Shown here piece by piece: positions 52,284 through 64,000 of a stretch of 64,000 bases of DNA. Where the stretch lies: positions 21,678,833-21,742,832 of the forward strand of contig NC_058045.1 in the NCBI RefSeq assembly GCF_020085105.1. The letters run 5' to 3'. Within the stretch, counting starts at the first letter, position 1; every line of letters starts with the position of its first letter. The notes below the pieces were generated by a model. It saw nothing but the letters and a program-made list of their open reading frames with translations. It was not told the origin of the DNA and made no database searches. Both the position numbers and the translations under genes were made by a program. Source of the DNA: Siniperca chuatsi. Its lineage: Eukaryota > Chordata > Actinopteri > Centrarchiformes > Sinipercidae.

Positions 52284-55200
52284 GTGTGTGTCTCGAACTT
52301 ATTTGTATCCATGTGTGTTTTACTTCCTCTGCCTTGTGGTCACTGTATATGTCTTTGTGTTTTTATTTTGTCAACAGTTTTTAAATAATTTTCCTCTGCA
52401 TGCATGTGTGTGTCTCTTTGTTTGTGTGTTGTAGAATCGTCTGGACATTAAGAACGGCTGCATTCTACGTCTGACCAAGGCACCGGTGAGTCTGCATCAA
52501 CCAGGCTCTCAGCCACGCTACTCTTTCACCTCCCTCTTCTCACATTCCTCCAGCCCTCTGTCTCTGGCTTGCCACTCCTTCATTTACAGTCTGCATGCAG
52601 CAAATTTACAGAATCCGCTGCATGCAAATACAATAGAATACGTCAGCACTCATCTGTCACTGCCAATTCAAGTAGCTGAGTTTCAAAGAAGAGCAACAAT
52701 ATAATATGAACCACTAGAAACGGAGAACATTGTTGAGTATGGGGTGTGTGAGCATATGTGTTTCTTTGTGTGTGTTTCGTTGACGTTGGTGAACGCAGGG
52801 CCGCTGTGCAGAAGACTTGTACAAGGGCATCCAGAGCTCGGACGCGGGTGTGCGCTGCGATTCACTGAAGGAACTTGCGAGCGTTTCCACAGACGTGACC
52901 TTTGCTCAGGAGTTCATCAGCCGAGACGGACACCTCTTATTGGTCAAGATAGTAGAGGACTCTAATGAGTTAGTACTCCTTGTGTCTGTGCTTGCACGTT
53001 TTCCTTGTCTGGGGTGGAATGCTGTTCCTCAGATAGATATCTCTGGTGCTGAGGGTTGAAGTGGTTCCTGCACATGTAGCAGGATATCCTGCTGAGCTAA
53101 ACCTGTATAGAAAAATCAAGGAGTGAACCTGCTGAATATATTTAGGGCCACAAATATTAGACTATATTCTGCAGAAAGAAGTGTTTCCACCTAATTGTTC
53201 CTGACTTTCTCTTCCAATTTCGGTTAAAGCCTACTGACAAACTTCACTGTAGCATAGGGGGCAGCACAGTAAGCTGACAGTGAGCTGACTCTGCTCTGTC
53301 ACATGATGGAAATGTTTTGGAGTGCATTAGTTTAAATATTTACCCTTTAAAACAGTAACTGAATTACTGAAAGGGCTCCACACAAGTCAGCCTGTATGCT
53401 ATTTGTCTGTGTATGTGTGTGTAAATGCATAATACTTAAATATTTCTTTCTATGTGTGTCTGTGTCATTCAGGAGTAATGTGATCATGTCCCACACACTG
53501 ACAGGCTTCATGGAACTGATGGATCATGGGATAGTTTCATGGGAGAACCTCTCGTCTGTCTTCATCAAGAAGGTGTTGTATCTGCCGCTCTCTGTCTGTT
53601 TTTCACCGACTGTAGCTGCACTGCCTCTTACTATTCCCACCTACTTTGTCCTTTCAGATTGCCAGCTTAGTCAACGCCAAGCCGACCGATGCATCAATAC
53701 AGCAGGTGTCCTTGGACATCCTGGAGAGCATGGTGCTGAGCAGCCACAGCCTCTTCTTGCAGGTGAAACAGGAAGTCACTATGGAGAGGCTCATCGCTCA
53801 CCTCCAGGTGTAAGTAACAGATGGTAGATCAATAGACTCTTAGAACACTTGCTTGATATATGAATACATTTTTCTTCAAATGTGATATGTGTAGCACCTT
53901 TTCAAAGTAATTGCATTCTTTTTTTAGACTGGAATAATTAGACTGTCACTTAGAAGATTGGCAGCCCCTGTCAACTTCTACATTGCATTTTACGTTGATC
54001 GAATATCTGCTGTGTTGCTTTATTGCACAAAGAGGGCGCTGTTCTTAGAGAAAACCGCTTTAAGAGGTTGGATAGTGGAAGAAATAAAAGACAGATGGGA
54101 AAATAACTTACAGAATGTTCCGTAAAGTGAAAGAGAAAGCAAACAGAGTGACACCTCTGTGGGGCAGTAGGGTGGAGTGGTGATAAATGGCAGCATTGTC
54201 TCTGTAACAGGAAGTTTTTAAATATGTAAAACACTAGTGCTGACAATACTACTGTCTCTGCCATTTATCACACCAAGATGTCACAGTTAGACGGAATGTA
54301 TTGATGTGAAAACATCTTTAATCTCAACCTGTTGTCCTTCCTAAACACACCTTTTGGAACAGTGGAACATCAACACTTGTGTGTCTGTCTCACACTTGTT
54401 TTCTCCTCTCTGACCTCTTTCAGGACGAACCAGCAGATCCAGACCAAAGCCATGGCCCTCCTTATGGCACTACTACAAACAGCCGGGGACTCAGACAGAC
54501 AGGTGCTGCTGCAGTCTGTTTCTTACTTTCTAACGCACTTCCTCTTCTTCTAGCTATTCAAGCTCCCAGTCATGCAGAATTTAGTTTGTTTCAGGGCCTT
54601 CCTGAATGTCTGTTATTTCCAGACAGTGGTGCCTGCAGCTGTAAATCAGTATGTACTATGTATACTTTAACATAGCTGATGTTTTTCATTTTCAGTCATC
54701 TTAACTCTTTACTCTGGTGCATTCATGCACTGATGGGAAGCTTTTGTATCCCAGGCTGACAGTGGCATGCATGTGACTTGGGGCGAAGGGTGGTTATTTG
54801 CACCAGCAGGCCATTACTGTACATGTCAGAATCCTGCTTGCACCTCTTCTTACACACAGCTGGAAATGACCCATCTAGCTCATTCTGTCTGGTCATCTCT
54901 TTTTTTTTTTTTTGCAGACAGTCAAGTCTTTCTCTCCTTCTGTTCTGTTCCTGCTCCTCTCTCATTGTACAGAAACAGTTCCTTCATTCAGCCCTCCGTC
55001 TCCTTTCTCTCAGCCTGTCTTTGTTACTTACACACACATGCGCATACCTTCTCATTTTTACAGTAGGTCAACAAACCCACCCTTCTTATCAGCATATTAG
55101 TCCTGAACCAAACGAGGTTGGGTTAGAGAGGCATGTACCAGCAAGTGATGATTTTGTCACAGAGGTCTAAGTCCTATACACTAACCCTCGTCCTGCCCAC

Positions 55201-55706
55201 TAATCAGTTACTGACACTATATCGCCACCCCATGTTAGAAACATGTCATTGCACCCCAGTAACACATTTCACTTATGCTCACTTTGTTCTCTTGTTCCTT
55301 GTCTTCTCTTTTCCAGGATATGTTTGCGTTCCTGAATAAGAAGAATCTCCGTCAGTACATTTATAAAGTAAATGATTATTTACATTTAAATTTCACATCG
55401 TTTTCTGTATCACGGTGATAATATGATGAAAGAAAACCTCATTGTTGTGCAGAGGAATGTAAATAAACCAACACTCTGGCCTATTAAAGAGAATTATGCA
55501 TTTGTTGCAGAACATCATCCATAGTTCTGGTTCAGTCCAGGACGAGATGGCCCACTACCTCTATGTCCTACAGTCAGTTACCTTGAATCACCTGGAGCCT
55601 CGCATGAGGACGCCTCTGGACTGTTACAACCAGGTAAGCTCTAACATGCTGAGTCAAACTCAGAGCGAAAACATCTGCTGATGCTGAACATCCTTCTGAC
55701 TTGCTG

Positions 55707-55746
<40 letters not shown>

Positions 55747-58700
55747 CATCATCATTTTTAAGAGTTCACTCATTAGATAATTAGATTTCTTAACCCTGCA
55801 CACATACCCTTTTTAGGAGAATTACCCAGTGATCACACATATTGATCTGCAACAAAACCTAATCAGCTGTTCCTTGGCCCAAAGCCAGTTTGTTTATTTT
55901 TCAGGGCAAATCTCTTAAGTTATATATTTGTCTATATAAGTTATAGACAAATGTATAACATTCTTAGTGAAAATGATCAGATACACCAGATGAAGAATAT
56001 GTAAAAGTATTACATTATTAAAATACCAATGCTTATTTTATTATTACCCTAATCAATTGTCTGTTAGGTTCAACAAAATAACAGTTTGAAATATTGCTAA
56101 CACTCAAAGATGTCCACTGAACATCCATCTCCGTAGTAAACATCCAGCTTTCATCTGCCTCTTCCCCGTGTCACTCCAGGAGCAGAGAGAAATCCTTCAT
56201 GGTTTGCGGCAGGCAGCGTTTGAGACAGAAAGCGAGAACAGTCTGAGCCACGAGAGACGACGTTCGCTCTGTGCCAAAGAGTTCAAGAAGTTAGGCTTCT
56301 CTGTAAGTGACTGCTGTCAGAAGTTATTCCTTAATGTTTCTGTTCACTATCATCATTATTATCAATACTGATAATATTGCTGTGCTTAATATTATCTTTG
56401 ATCATTTCCTTTCAGAACAACAGTAACCCTGGTCAGGACTTGGTGCGAACGCCTCCTGGTCTTCTAGCTTTGGACACCATGTTTTATTTTGCCGCACGCT
56501 ATCCTGACGCCTACAGCAGGGTGAGCGTGATTTGGCTGCTGTTAATTCGACAATTTGAAGAGTTCTCCATTTAAAATTATATTTATGGCACAATAAAACG
56601 TTTCTCAAAAAGTGTATTGACTTTGGCAATGTCATAGCTAGCATCATGTCAACGTCCTTTGGCAGTAAGTCATTAAACTGAGCTGTCCCTTATTTGAAAT
56701 CCCTCCATTAAAGATACATTTAATGGAGGATACATTGTAGTTATATATATTGTAGCTCATACTTGTTTCAGTTGTCTATTACATGATAAGAAGTACAAAT
56801 GTTAAGTAACTTGTAAAATTGCATATTGTCATGTTCTTTTTGTCTGTGTAAGCTCTATGACAGAGGCTTCACTTTATGACCAACTAAAATTTAATTTGCA
56901 ATGTTTACAATACAGTGTTGAATTGTTTCCCTCTCCCAGTTTGTCCTGGAGAACAGCAGTAGGGAAGACAAACATGAGTGTCCATTTGCCAGGAGCAGCA
57001 TCCAGCTCACACTCATCCTGTGTGAAATCCTTCGTATCGGAGAGCCCCGTAAGTTGACCTCCAACCTATTAGTGCCATAACTTGTTCTGTAACCTCTGGT
57101 CAAACCGATTCTAAAACTAATAATCTCGCATTGTTTTGCTATTGTCCTCCATCTTCTCCATCCCTTCCTCTGTTAACAGCCTCAGAGACAAGATCTGATT
57201 ATCACCCCATCTTCTTCAGTCAGGATCGACTGATGGAGGAGCTTTTCTGTGTCTGCATTCAGCTGGTTAACAAGACCTGGAAGGAGATGAGAGCCACACA
57301 GGAGGACTTTGACAAGGTACAATAGCATAGCATAGCATGGCGTGGTTGTCTTCATATGCCTAGCAAGAACAATTGTGCTATGCAGGAGGATATTGACCAG
57401 GCAGGCTAGCTTCAAACTCATCCCGCTTTCTTTTATCTTTAAAGGAATAGTTCAACATTTTAGAAAATACGTTCATTTGGTTTCTTACTGAGAGTTTGAT
57501 GAAAAGATCGATACCACTCTCATGTCTGTATGGTAAATATGCAGCTTGGGCCAGCAGCAAGTTTACTTAGCTTAGCAGTGCTAAGTCTGTGACCTTTAAA
57601 CACAGCCAGGCTAGCCGTTCCCCCCTGTTTCTAGTCTTTCTGCTAAGCTAAGCTAACAGCTACATCCTAGTTGTACTAGCAGTGTCCTGATATCTGTCTT
57701 AATATCCACTCTGGGAAATTTAACAAAGAGTCAGCAGGAGGAATACTGTGTTAAAAGGCAGATGACTCAATTTGTCTGTAATGCAAGCTGTGCTTTCTAA
57801 ACATAATTTAGGTCAACGTAGTCCACTGACGTACAATGAAATAAAAATGGTCTTTGCCCAAAGATATTGTAAGAAAACTCTGAGGCTGAAGGACCAAGTT
57901 GAATTCCTTGTATGCACAATTTTTCATGGTCAACAAGCCAGTTGTGATTTTCTTTTTTCTTGTGCCAGAATGACCGTTGAATCAAGGTCTTCCCACAGAG
58001 ATGGGAAAAGTGATTGCTTTGCTAGGGCACATTTTTATGCTTTACAGTCTCCACAGTCGCTACACCAACAAATAACTATTGAATGGCTGGTCTAGCATGG
58101 CTCAATGGCACGCTGTCTGTTGATGTGTGTGTGAAAAGATGACACAGGGTATTTCAGATCCAATCCCACCATGGCCAGAAAAGGCCTGTTTACTGCAAAT
58201 CTTGCAAACAAATCATGTGACATAGCAACGCTGTGCTTCCCATGGAGTACTTGGGACTCATTTGTGGTACTCTGCCATACTGTTGGACAGGCCCAACCAC
58301 ACTTCACATTATTTACTTCCATAAATAATGAGCCACTCACTGTTTCACTTCTTAAATGCATGATGTTTGTCTGTCAGGGACTCAGCAACAAAGCAGTGGT
58401 TACCTCATTCTGTGGTTAAATTCTTAATTATCTTACAACACAGCATAATGAATCGTGTATAAAACTGAGCCTGAGCAGCTCTGAGTGAAATTACATCTTA
58501 CATGCATCTTTGCAGGCGTTAAATAATTTAACAAGATAGATTAAGCCCACCCTGAGTCATGTTAATGAACTGTGAAGGTCTTCATACAAATTAAAATTTA
58601 ACGAAAGGGGAAGCTCCTCCAGACACAGAGTTTAGCTTAAATGAGAGCCTTTTAAAAAGAGTTTTTATGGTGGATTTGTGTATGTTTGTACTTCTGTGAC

Positions 58701-59376
58701 TTCGTGTAGGTTCATTCTTATGCTAACCATTCCCGACCTGCCCCCACAGATAGAGTTGACCCTGCATTTAGGAACACACAGTGACCTTACAACCACAATG
58801 TAGTAGTTGCACTACGGTAATAGGTTGAGCCAAGCCTTCAGCAGTGGGGTCTTGTCTGGGAGAAATATTAAGAATCCAGCCGTCCTGAAAAGCTTTTGTC
58901 CTAAGCTGCATTTCAACATCACACACAACCGTCCGTCATCAACAAAGTGCTCTCCTGATAGTCATAAAACTCAGCGACCTTTTGACCTTTCAGGAGCGGG
59001 CCAGTGCCAGCAGACCGGCCTTTTGTTTTTGCCCATGGCCCCCTACCCAGGGTGCTCTGGGGCAAGGACAAAGGGGCATTAGGTGGACAAAGAGAAGCGT
59101 GGTGGGCGGCAGAAACAGGGGGAGAAGGAAATGAGGAAAACAAAGCGCCCAGGGCATGAGCAGTAATTACACAACAACAGAGGGAATGTAAAACCTCTGG
59201 AAACAATATGAGAGGGAGAGAATGAGAGGGTTGGACTGGAGGCAGCAGAGAGGAAGAGAAACCAAAGAAAAAGAGAGGGGGTGATGGCATATGTGATATC
59301 ACAAATTCCAGTTTTGTTACTCAGGGAATTAATTGGAAGTATTTTGTATTTGTGTGTGTGAGTGAGACTGCTCCAT

Positions 59377-59412
<36 letters not shown>

Positions 59413-62400
59413 CCTCCATCCAGTCACATGAATGTATTTGCGTAGCTCTATATACCCCCTGTGATAACGGTCATCCTCCACACACACATAGACACACACA
59501 TTTAGCATGCATGCACATGCTGCAGGGTTTTAGGGAACAGAGACAGCTGCCAGTCATCCCTCCTATTGGCCAGTTCAGCTAAATGACAGAGGGCCTGTCA
59601 TTTAGCTGACCCCCCATGTGTGTGAGAGTATCAGGGTGTCTGTTTACAAAACACCCACAGCCCTGCACCTCTCCTATCATGTAGGTAATCTCTGTCTCTC
59701 TCTCACTCACTTTCACCACTTGTCATCCCTGTCACTTTTCTCTGATTGTTGACGACGGGTGGAATTCAAAGTTGGGATTGAAATATTTGTCAAAATATTC
59801 CACCCTGAAGGAAAAAAGATGGAGGTAAGGTTGTTTTTAGCATTTATTTCTTGGTTGGAATGTGCGTTAAGTAGTTTGTTGTTCATTAGTTATTGGTTAT
59901 TGGGCAGTCAAAATCAAAATGTTCCAGGCGTAAACAAAAAGTAAATTTTTCATCCATACTCCAATGCTAAATTGTTAAAAAGGTGAAACTTAGCGACAGA
60001 AAAAATTTATAACACAAGAGTTAAGATGACATAACAGTGTGAAGTGGCTGTCTGAGGCTTGTGTCATGTGAAAGTTGCTGGACAGTGAGGTTATTTTGGC
60101 TCAGGGGGCTTGAGCAGGGAGTGTGTGAAACTCTAGTCGCTTGTTTTGTATCCCTTCATGTTCACACAATCTGGAACGACAGTCTGGATTTCACCGTCTG
60201 CACTTCCGCTGCTGCCAGACGGATAGACTCGGCCGTTCTCTGTGGCCGTAAACAGTTTGGTCACATTAAAAAGCCTTGTCGGATGGTAACAAGCATTATC
60301 AGATTGTCATGGGATTGTGATTTCTGATTTTCGTTTTGATTTAATGTATGTGAATTGCTTGTTAGCAGTTATTGGTATAATAGCCCATAACCGTGTGGAG
60401 AGGAGTCTGACAGAGCTGCAGTGAATGAGTCAAATTTAGTCACTGATTGTCCACAATCAGTCAAACTGGGTGTGAACAGGAATGATCTAGGTCAGCAGAG
60501 TGTGTGTCAGAGAAGCGAGAGAAGGACATTTAGTGCTGGAGTTGCCTTGGTCTCGTATCACTATAGATTTTGATATAGATTTTCCACTATTTACAAATGA
60601 GGCACGTATACTAAAGGGAACTATAGATCTTACACATATGCAAGCGCACTGTTTGACCAACTGCCCTGAGCTCTTGTTTCAGTGTAACCCGAGGTCACCC
60701 CCTGTCCTACTGTGTGAGCTTCAGTTTAACAAGTCATGCAGAATACACACACACAGACTCACACACAAAATGACACGGGTATAGCAAATGCTGAGTCAGT
60801 GCTACAGCAGTTCAATCTGAAGGGACTTGGGGTTAACGCCCAATTATAAGGATGAACCCCATAACTGTTCAGTAAAATAACCTCCCAGTTTGTCCATCAT
60901 TGATTGTACTAATTCAGCATGGTTGGTATGAGGGTGTTGGGTGGATGTTGCAGATTGTTGGGTTGATAAAGAGCACACTGATCAATGACTAGCCCTGGTG
61001 TGGGTCAGAGAGGAGGAGAGGTAGGTATCGGCTTATGTGATTGGACAGTGTGAACCAGCTCTTTAACTTTAAGCTGATAATAGAAGTTGGCGGGAAAATA
61101 TATGACTGGATCGGAGGCAAGGGGTGTGGCTTAGAAGGAGTAATGAATGAAAGAGTGGAGGGAAGGAGGTGCAGTACTCTTCCTGACTGAACAGCCGGCA
61201 AGGTGCACTTATTATCTATCAATCCATAGACTACGTCCCTAGTAGAATAAACAGAAGAAACTTCTTCATGTGGGTGTTAAAGGTCAGAGGTAATAGGGGC
61301 TTTTATATTGTCAACCAAAATCACACTTATATAAAATACTAAAAGGTATACCAGGTATTTCCTGTATTTCTGTCATTTTGTTGGTGGGAGCTAAATTCTT
61401 CCTTTCTTGGTCACAACTTGCTGTACGCTCTTTTTAGTGTGAACAAATCAAAGTAAACAGGCTCCTGATTGGCTGCCTGTAACATGGCTCTACACATAGC
61501 AGAAGTTCACCTGAAGTTCTGCAAATTTGAGCATGGAAGTTCATTCTCAGCCATGGGAACAGCATGTGTGATGAAATTAATTTGAACCTTTTAACCACAT
61601 CTCATAGTCTGTGTCTTTCTCTGCTACACAGATACATGTAACTTGTGTAACACAAGAGCCACCCACAAAAAAAAAGACAAGTCAATAAAATAGAAAATAA
61701 AATGATGGCCCTCCATTCTCTTATCGTCTGAATTTATACATTGTTCCTTTATGCTGTTGATACTGACAATGTGTACAAGTCATAAGTGGAGGACCATTCC
61801 TCAGAGGGATTATCTTACCACTTAACCTCATACAGAAGCTCTCTTTTTGGAGGCCACTTCAACCCGAAGGCATCTCCAAAACAAGGGAAAGTGTTAATGG
61901 GGGAGAGCTGCATGGGACACAGCCCAAATATGGATACAAGTCAACAAAACTGAACTAAACATTGCTGTCAAACACCTGTCCTTATCGCTCATCCCTCCCA
62001 GCTAACACAGGAGGCAGCACACAGTTATCCAGCCTACATGAAACTGTACAGTAGGTGACCTCTCCATGTCTCCACCCCCAGGTAATGCAGGTGGTGAGGG
62101 AGCAGATCACCAGGACGTTGTCCAGTAAGCCGACCTCCCTGGAGCTCTTCAAGAACAAAGTTAATGCTCTCAACTACAGCGAGATCCTCAAACTGCGGCA
62201 GACAGAGCGGCTGCACCAAGAAGAGACTCTTGCTCCACCCGTACTGTGAGTAGCAGGATGTTTACAGATTGTTTCATCTCCAAGTCATAGTCTCATACTG
62301 AGTCTTAAACATCACAGTGTCTAAATGAAGCATGACAAAGAAAATCAGATCACTTAAAAGAATGATCTTCAGACAAGAAAACACTTTTGAAACTAATTGT

Positions 62401-63928
62401 TTTGCTGTGGAAACAATTAAAGTTATGTTCAGAGGAAATACCAGCTGTACTGAGTTAGAATGGATATTTCTGCAGTGCAGAACTGATCAGTCTTTGTATA
62501 TTTTGATTGCACTGGCCTTGTGATGCACACAGGGTTTGGTTATTTATGTGGATGCTTTTGGTCATTACAGTTTCTTGCAGCAGCTATTTCTGGCTCCATG
62601 ATCCTAGAGAAAAATGACAATTAACGGGTTGAGATTTTTGTCATTTAAGTTGTTTTTTAAAATGTAGAAAAAGTAAAGCGACATGGTGTCTGTAGCGAAA
62701 CCTGATCAGCTGCTCTATTGCCGGCTCCAGATGGTTTCCACCCCTATGGAACCAGCTGGCAGGTCAGCAGCCATACTGTTGTTTATTATCCTACTGTTTG
62801 TAGGAGCATTTAGTTGAGTGTGTGTGTGTGTGTGCGTTTTTCTTTCCAGTGAGCTCAAAGAGCGCCTGAAGCCAGAGCTGCTTGAGTTGATCCGCCAGCA
62901 GAGACTAAACAGGCTGTGTCAAGGAACAATGTTCAGGAAGATTAGCAGCCGACGTAGACAGGGTGAGAAAGCACACACACACACACACACACACACACCC
63001 ATTGTTCGGCTAACCTCAGTCTGTTTTTCTCAGATAAACTGTGGTACTGCCGCCTGTCACCCAATCACAAAATGCTTCACTACGGTGATGTGGAGGAAGA
63101 CATGGACAATCCACCAATTGAAACACTGCAAGAGAAGAGTGAGTTGAAGCTGGGCTGGGGCTTGGCAAATGTATTGATTTACAACTTTTCTGTTTTTAGA
63201 TTAATGAAAAAAAAAATTGATTGTGACAATGATTTGGAGCCCTGATTTATTTATTTGAATTAAATTAACTTGATCTTCTCTGTTCATTACTCATTTTCTC
63301 TCTCTTGTCCTCCTCTTCCAGTTCCTGTAGCAGATATCAAAGGCTTGCTGACGGGAAAAGACTGTCCTCACATGAAGGAGAACAAAGGCAAACAGAACAA
63401 GGTCAGCAGTGCTCCTTGTCTTTTCAGATTATGCTCATGTTCACCTCCCACAGGTTGACGTAACAAATGACACATCTCACTGTGTTTGTGTAGGAGGTGC
63501 TGGACCTGGCATTTAGCATCACGTATGATGTAGAAGAGTACAGCCTGAACTTCATTGCCCCTTCCAGAACCGATGTGAGTCTTGCTCCCAGTTTAACTAT
63601 GTCGCCGAATCTCCAAAGCATTTTCCTCTTCATCACAGTTTATCCTTTTCTGCGTGCATTATAATGTACAGTAAGAATATCAACAGTATACCTATTGGCT
63701 TCCTCTCTCTGTCAGTTCTGCCTGTGGACAGATGGACTGAGCGTTCTCCTGGGTCGGGAGATGAGTAGTGAATCCATGCGCAGCGAGCTGGAGATCCTCC
63801 TCTCTATGGAGATTAAGCTCCGCCTCCTGGACCTTGAGAACGTTCCCATCCCCGACAGTGCGCCGGTCGTCCCCAAACCACCGAGCAACTACAACTTCTG
63901 CTACGACTTCAGCCAGACTGAGCAGTAG
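47530..63928 (+). CDS. elmo3: Engulfment and cell motility protein 3 (ELMO3), 20 coding exons
   Basis: Exons: 47530-47607, 50393-50433, 50585-50657, 52435-52485, 52799-52968, 53473-53572, 53658-53809, 54424-54502, 55317-55367, 55511-55633, 56180-56302, 56416-56520, 56940-57048, 57180-57316, 62082-62245, 62850-62962, 63034-63138, 63322-63401, 63494-63574, 63716-63928; 2148 nt, 715 aa. ELMO proteins bind DOCK GEFs and RhoG to activate Rac in engulfment and migration. Order: N-terminal Ras-binding-like and armadillo region (1 to about 300), ELMO domain (about 300-480, with [17 protein letters not shown] near its end), PH-like domain (about 540-665, [20 protein letters not shown]), and a C-terminal proline motif PVVPKPP at 695-701 for DOCK SH3 binding. 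ELMO3 rather than ELMO1/2 is supported by LRQFIYKNIIH, the [13 protein letters not shown] block and linkage to e2f4. The start has context CCAACATG. Confidence 0.95.
50524..50584 (+). repeat. (GT)n microsatellite forming elmo3 intron 2 acceptor
   Basis: About 29 GT units run directly into the AG that precedes elmo3 exon 3 (50585), so the 3' splice site has a UG repeat in place of a normal polypyrimidine tract. The intron is short (50434-50584). Confidence 0.95.
51425..51570. repeat. Degraded interspersed repeat
   Basis: Contains GGAATCGGCGATCC, ATACCAGTCCGATACC, TACGATTCGATATCAGTACC and TTGGTATCGGCACCGATTC, a pattern of imperfect internal inverted GGTATCG motifs common in fish MITEs. No clean termini. 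Confidence 0.5.
52243..52281 (+). repeat. (GT)n/(TA)n compound microsatellite
   Basis: A GT run followed by a short TA run and GT again, in elmo3 intron 3, about 155 bases before exon 4. Confidence 0.9.
55709..55744 (+). repeat. (CA)n microsatellite
   Basis: About 18 CA units in elmo3 intron 10. Confidence 0.95.
57443..57690 (+). repeat. Percomorph dispersed repeat in elmo3 intron 14
   Basis: Starts AAGGAATAGTTCAACATTTT and includes ATCGATACCACTCTCATGTC and a GCTAAGCTAAGCTAAC motif. This is a high-copy teleost element, probably a non-autonomous DNA transposon. The right boundary is uncertain. Confidence 0.65.
59379..59410 (+). repeat. (CA)n microsatellite
   Basis: About 16 CA units in the long elmo3 intron 14. 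Confidence 0.95.
62819..62849 (+). repeat. (TG)n plus T tract at elmo3 exon 16 acceptor
   Basis: About eight TG units (one GC variant) are followed by TTTTTCTTTCCAG and exon 16. The layout resembles the (TG)mTn tract of CFTR exon 9. Confidence 0.9.
62972..62999 (+). repeat. (CA)n microsatellite just after elmo3 exon 16 donor
   Basis: About 14 CA units begin ten bases downstream of the exon 16 boundary at 62962. They are complementary to the TG tract on the other side of the exon. Confidence 0.95.
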
Positions 63929-64000
63929 AGTGTGGGCATTCACTGGAGTGCAACTAGGACGTGCGAATGTGTAAATATATACTGTATGTGTGTATGTCTA

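Larger units (their letters stand above)
57317..62081 (+). other. elmo3: Long elmo3 intron 14
   Basis: This 4.8-kb intron is one of the two longest in the gene (the other is the leader intron, about 5 kb, if the first exon is right). It holds a percomorph dispersed repeat (57443-57690), a CA microsatellite (59379-59410) and otherwise unique A/T-rich sequence. ORFs of 60-130 codons occur in it, but none has conserved motifs or consistent splice borders. Confidence 0.7.

Noticed and set aside
53396..53827. 143-codon ORF joining elmo3 exons 6 and 7 across the intron
   Set aside because: The end of the ORF is in the wrong frame for exon 7. The conserved ELMO reading is obtained only by splicing 53572 to 53658.

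Overview
The window is vertebrate nuclear DNA, almost certainly from a teleost of percomorph type. It has long genes with many small GT-AG exons, GT/CA/TA microsatellites, and interspersed elements typical of spiny-rayed fish: an R4-clade LINE, an RTE-type LINE tail, a tRNA-derived SINE and hAT-like MITEs. No bacterial-type gene, operon, CRISPR array, rRNA or intact tRNA was seen.

Three protein-coding genes can be assembled exon by exon, and all reading frames close. (1) The C12orf4 orthologue lies on the minus strand, with 13 coding exons from 27706 down to 11611 and 552 codons plus stop, and has a probable non-coding first exon near 28156-28275. (2) e2f4 lies on the plus strand, with 11 coding exons from 29656 to 38739 (390 aa). 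(3) elmo3 lies on the plus strand, with 20 coding exons from 47530 to 63928 (715 aa) and a probable untranslated first exon near 42526. C12orf4 and e2f4 are divergent, about 1.4 kb apart. e2f4 and elmo3 are tandem, the order found at human 16q22.1, whereas human C12orf4 is on 12p13. The window therefore contains a junction between two syntenic blocks.

Layout: 1-11 kb has no gene I can name. It holds a LINE tail, two MITEs, two weak minus-strand candidate exons and an isolated CpG-rich stretch (7.2-8.1 kb) that looks like a promoter. 10.2-28.3 kb is C12orf4; its intron between coding exons 7 and 8 is almost filled by a decayed R4-type LINE with reverse transcriptase and a C-terminal restriction-like endonuclease. 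28.3-29.6 kb is the divergent promoter interval with an RTE LINE tail. 29.6-39.5 kb is e2f4. 39.5-47.5 kb is intergenic sequence and the elmo3 5' leader, with a SINE, a percomorph dispersed repeat and a hAT MITE. 47.5-64 kb is elmo3.

Functionally the genes are unrelated housekeeping or signalling genes: a cell-cycle transcription factor (E2F4), an engulfment/Rac-GEF adaptor (ELMO3) and a conserved cytoplasmic protein of poorly defined role (C12orf4). I found no new biological system. The most notable signals are an AT-AC U12-type intron in e2f4 with a complete minor-spliceosome signature, UG-repeat tracts at elmo3 splice sites, a C12orf4 exon whose first bases recreate a perfect 5' splice site, and mobile elements with readable target-site duplications.
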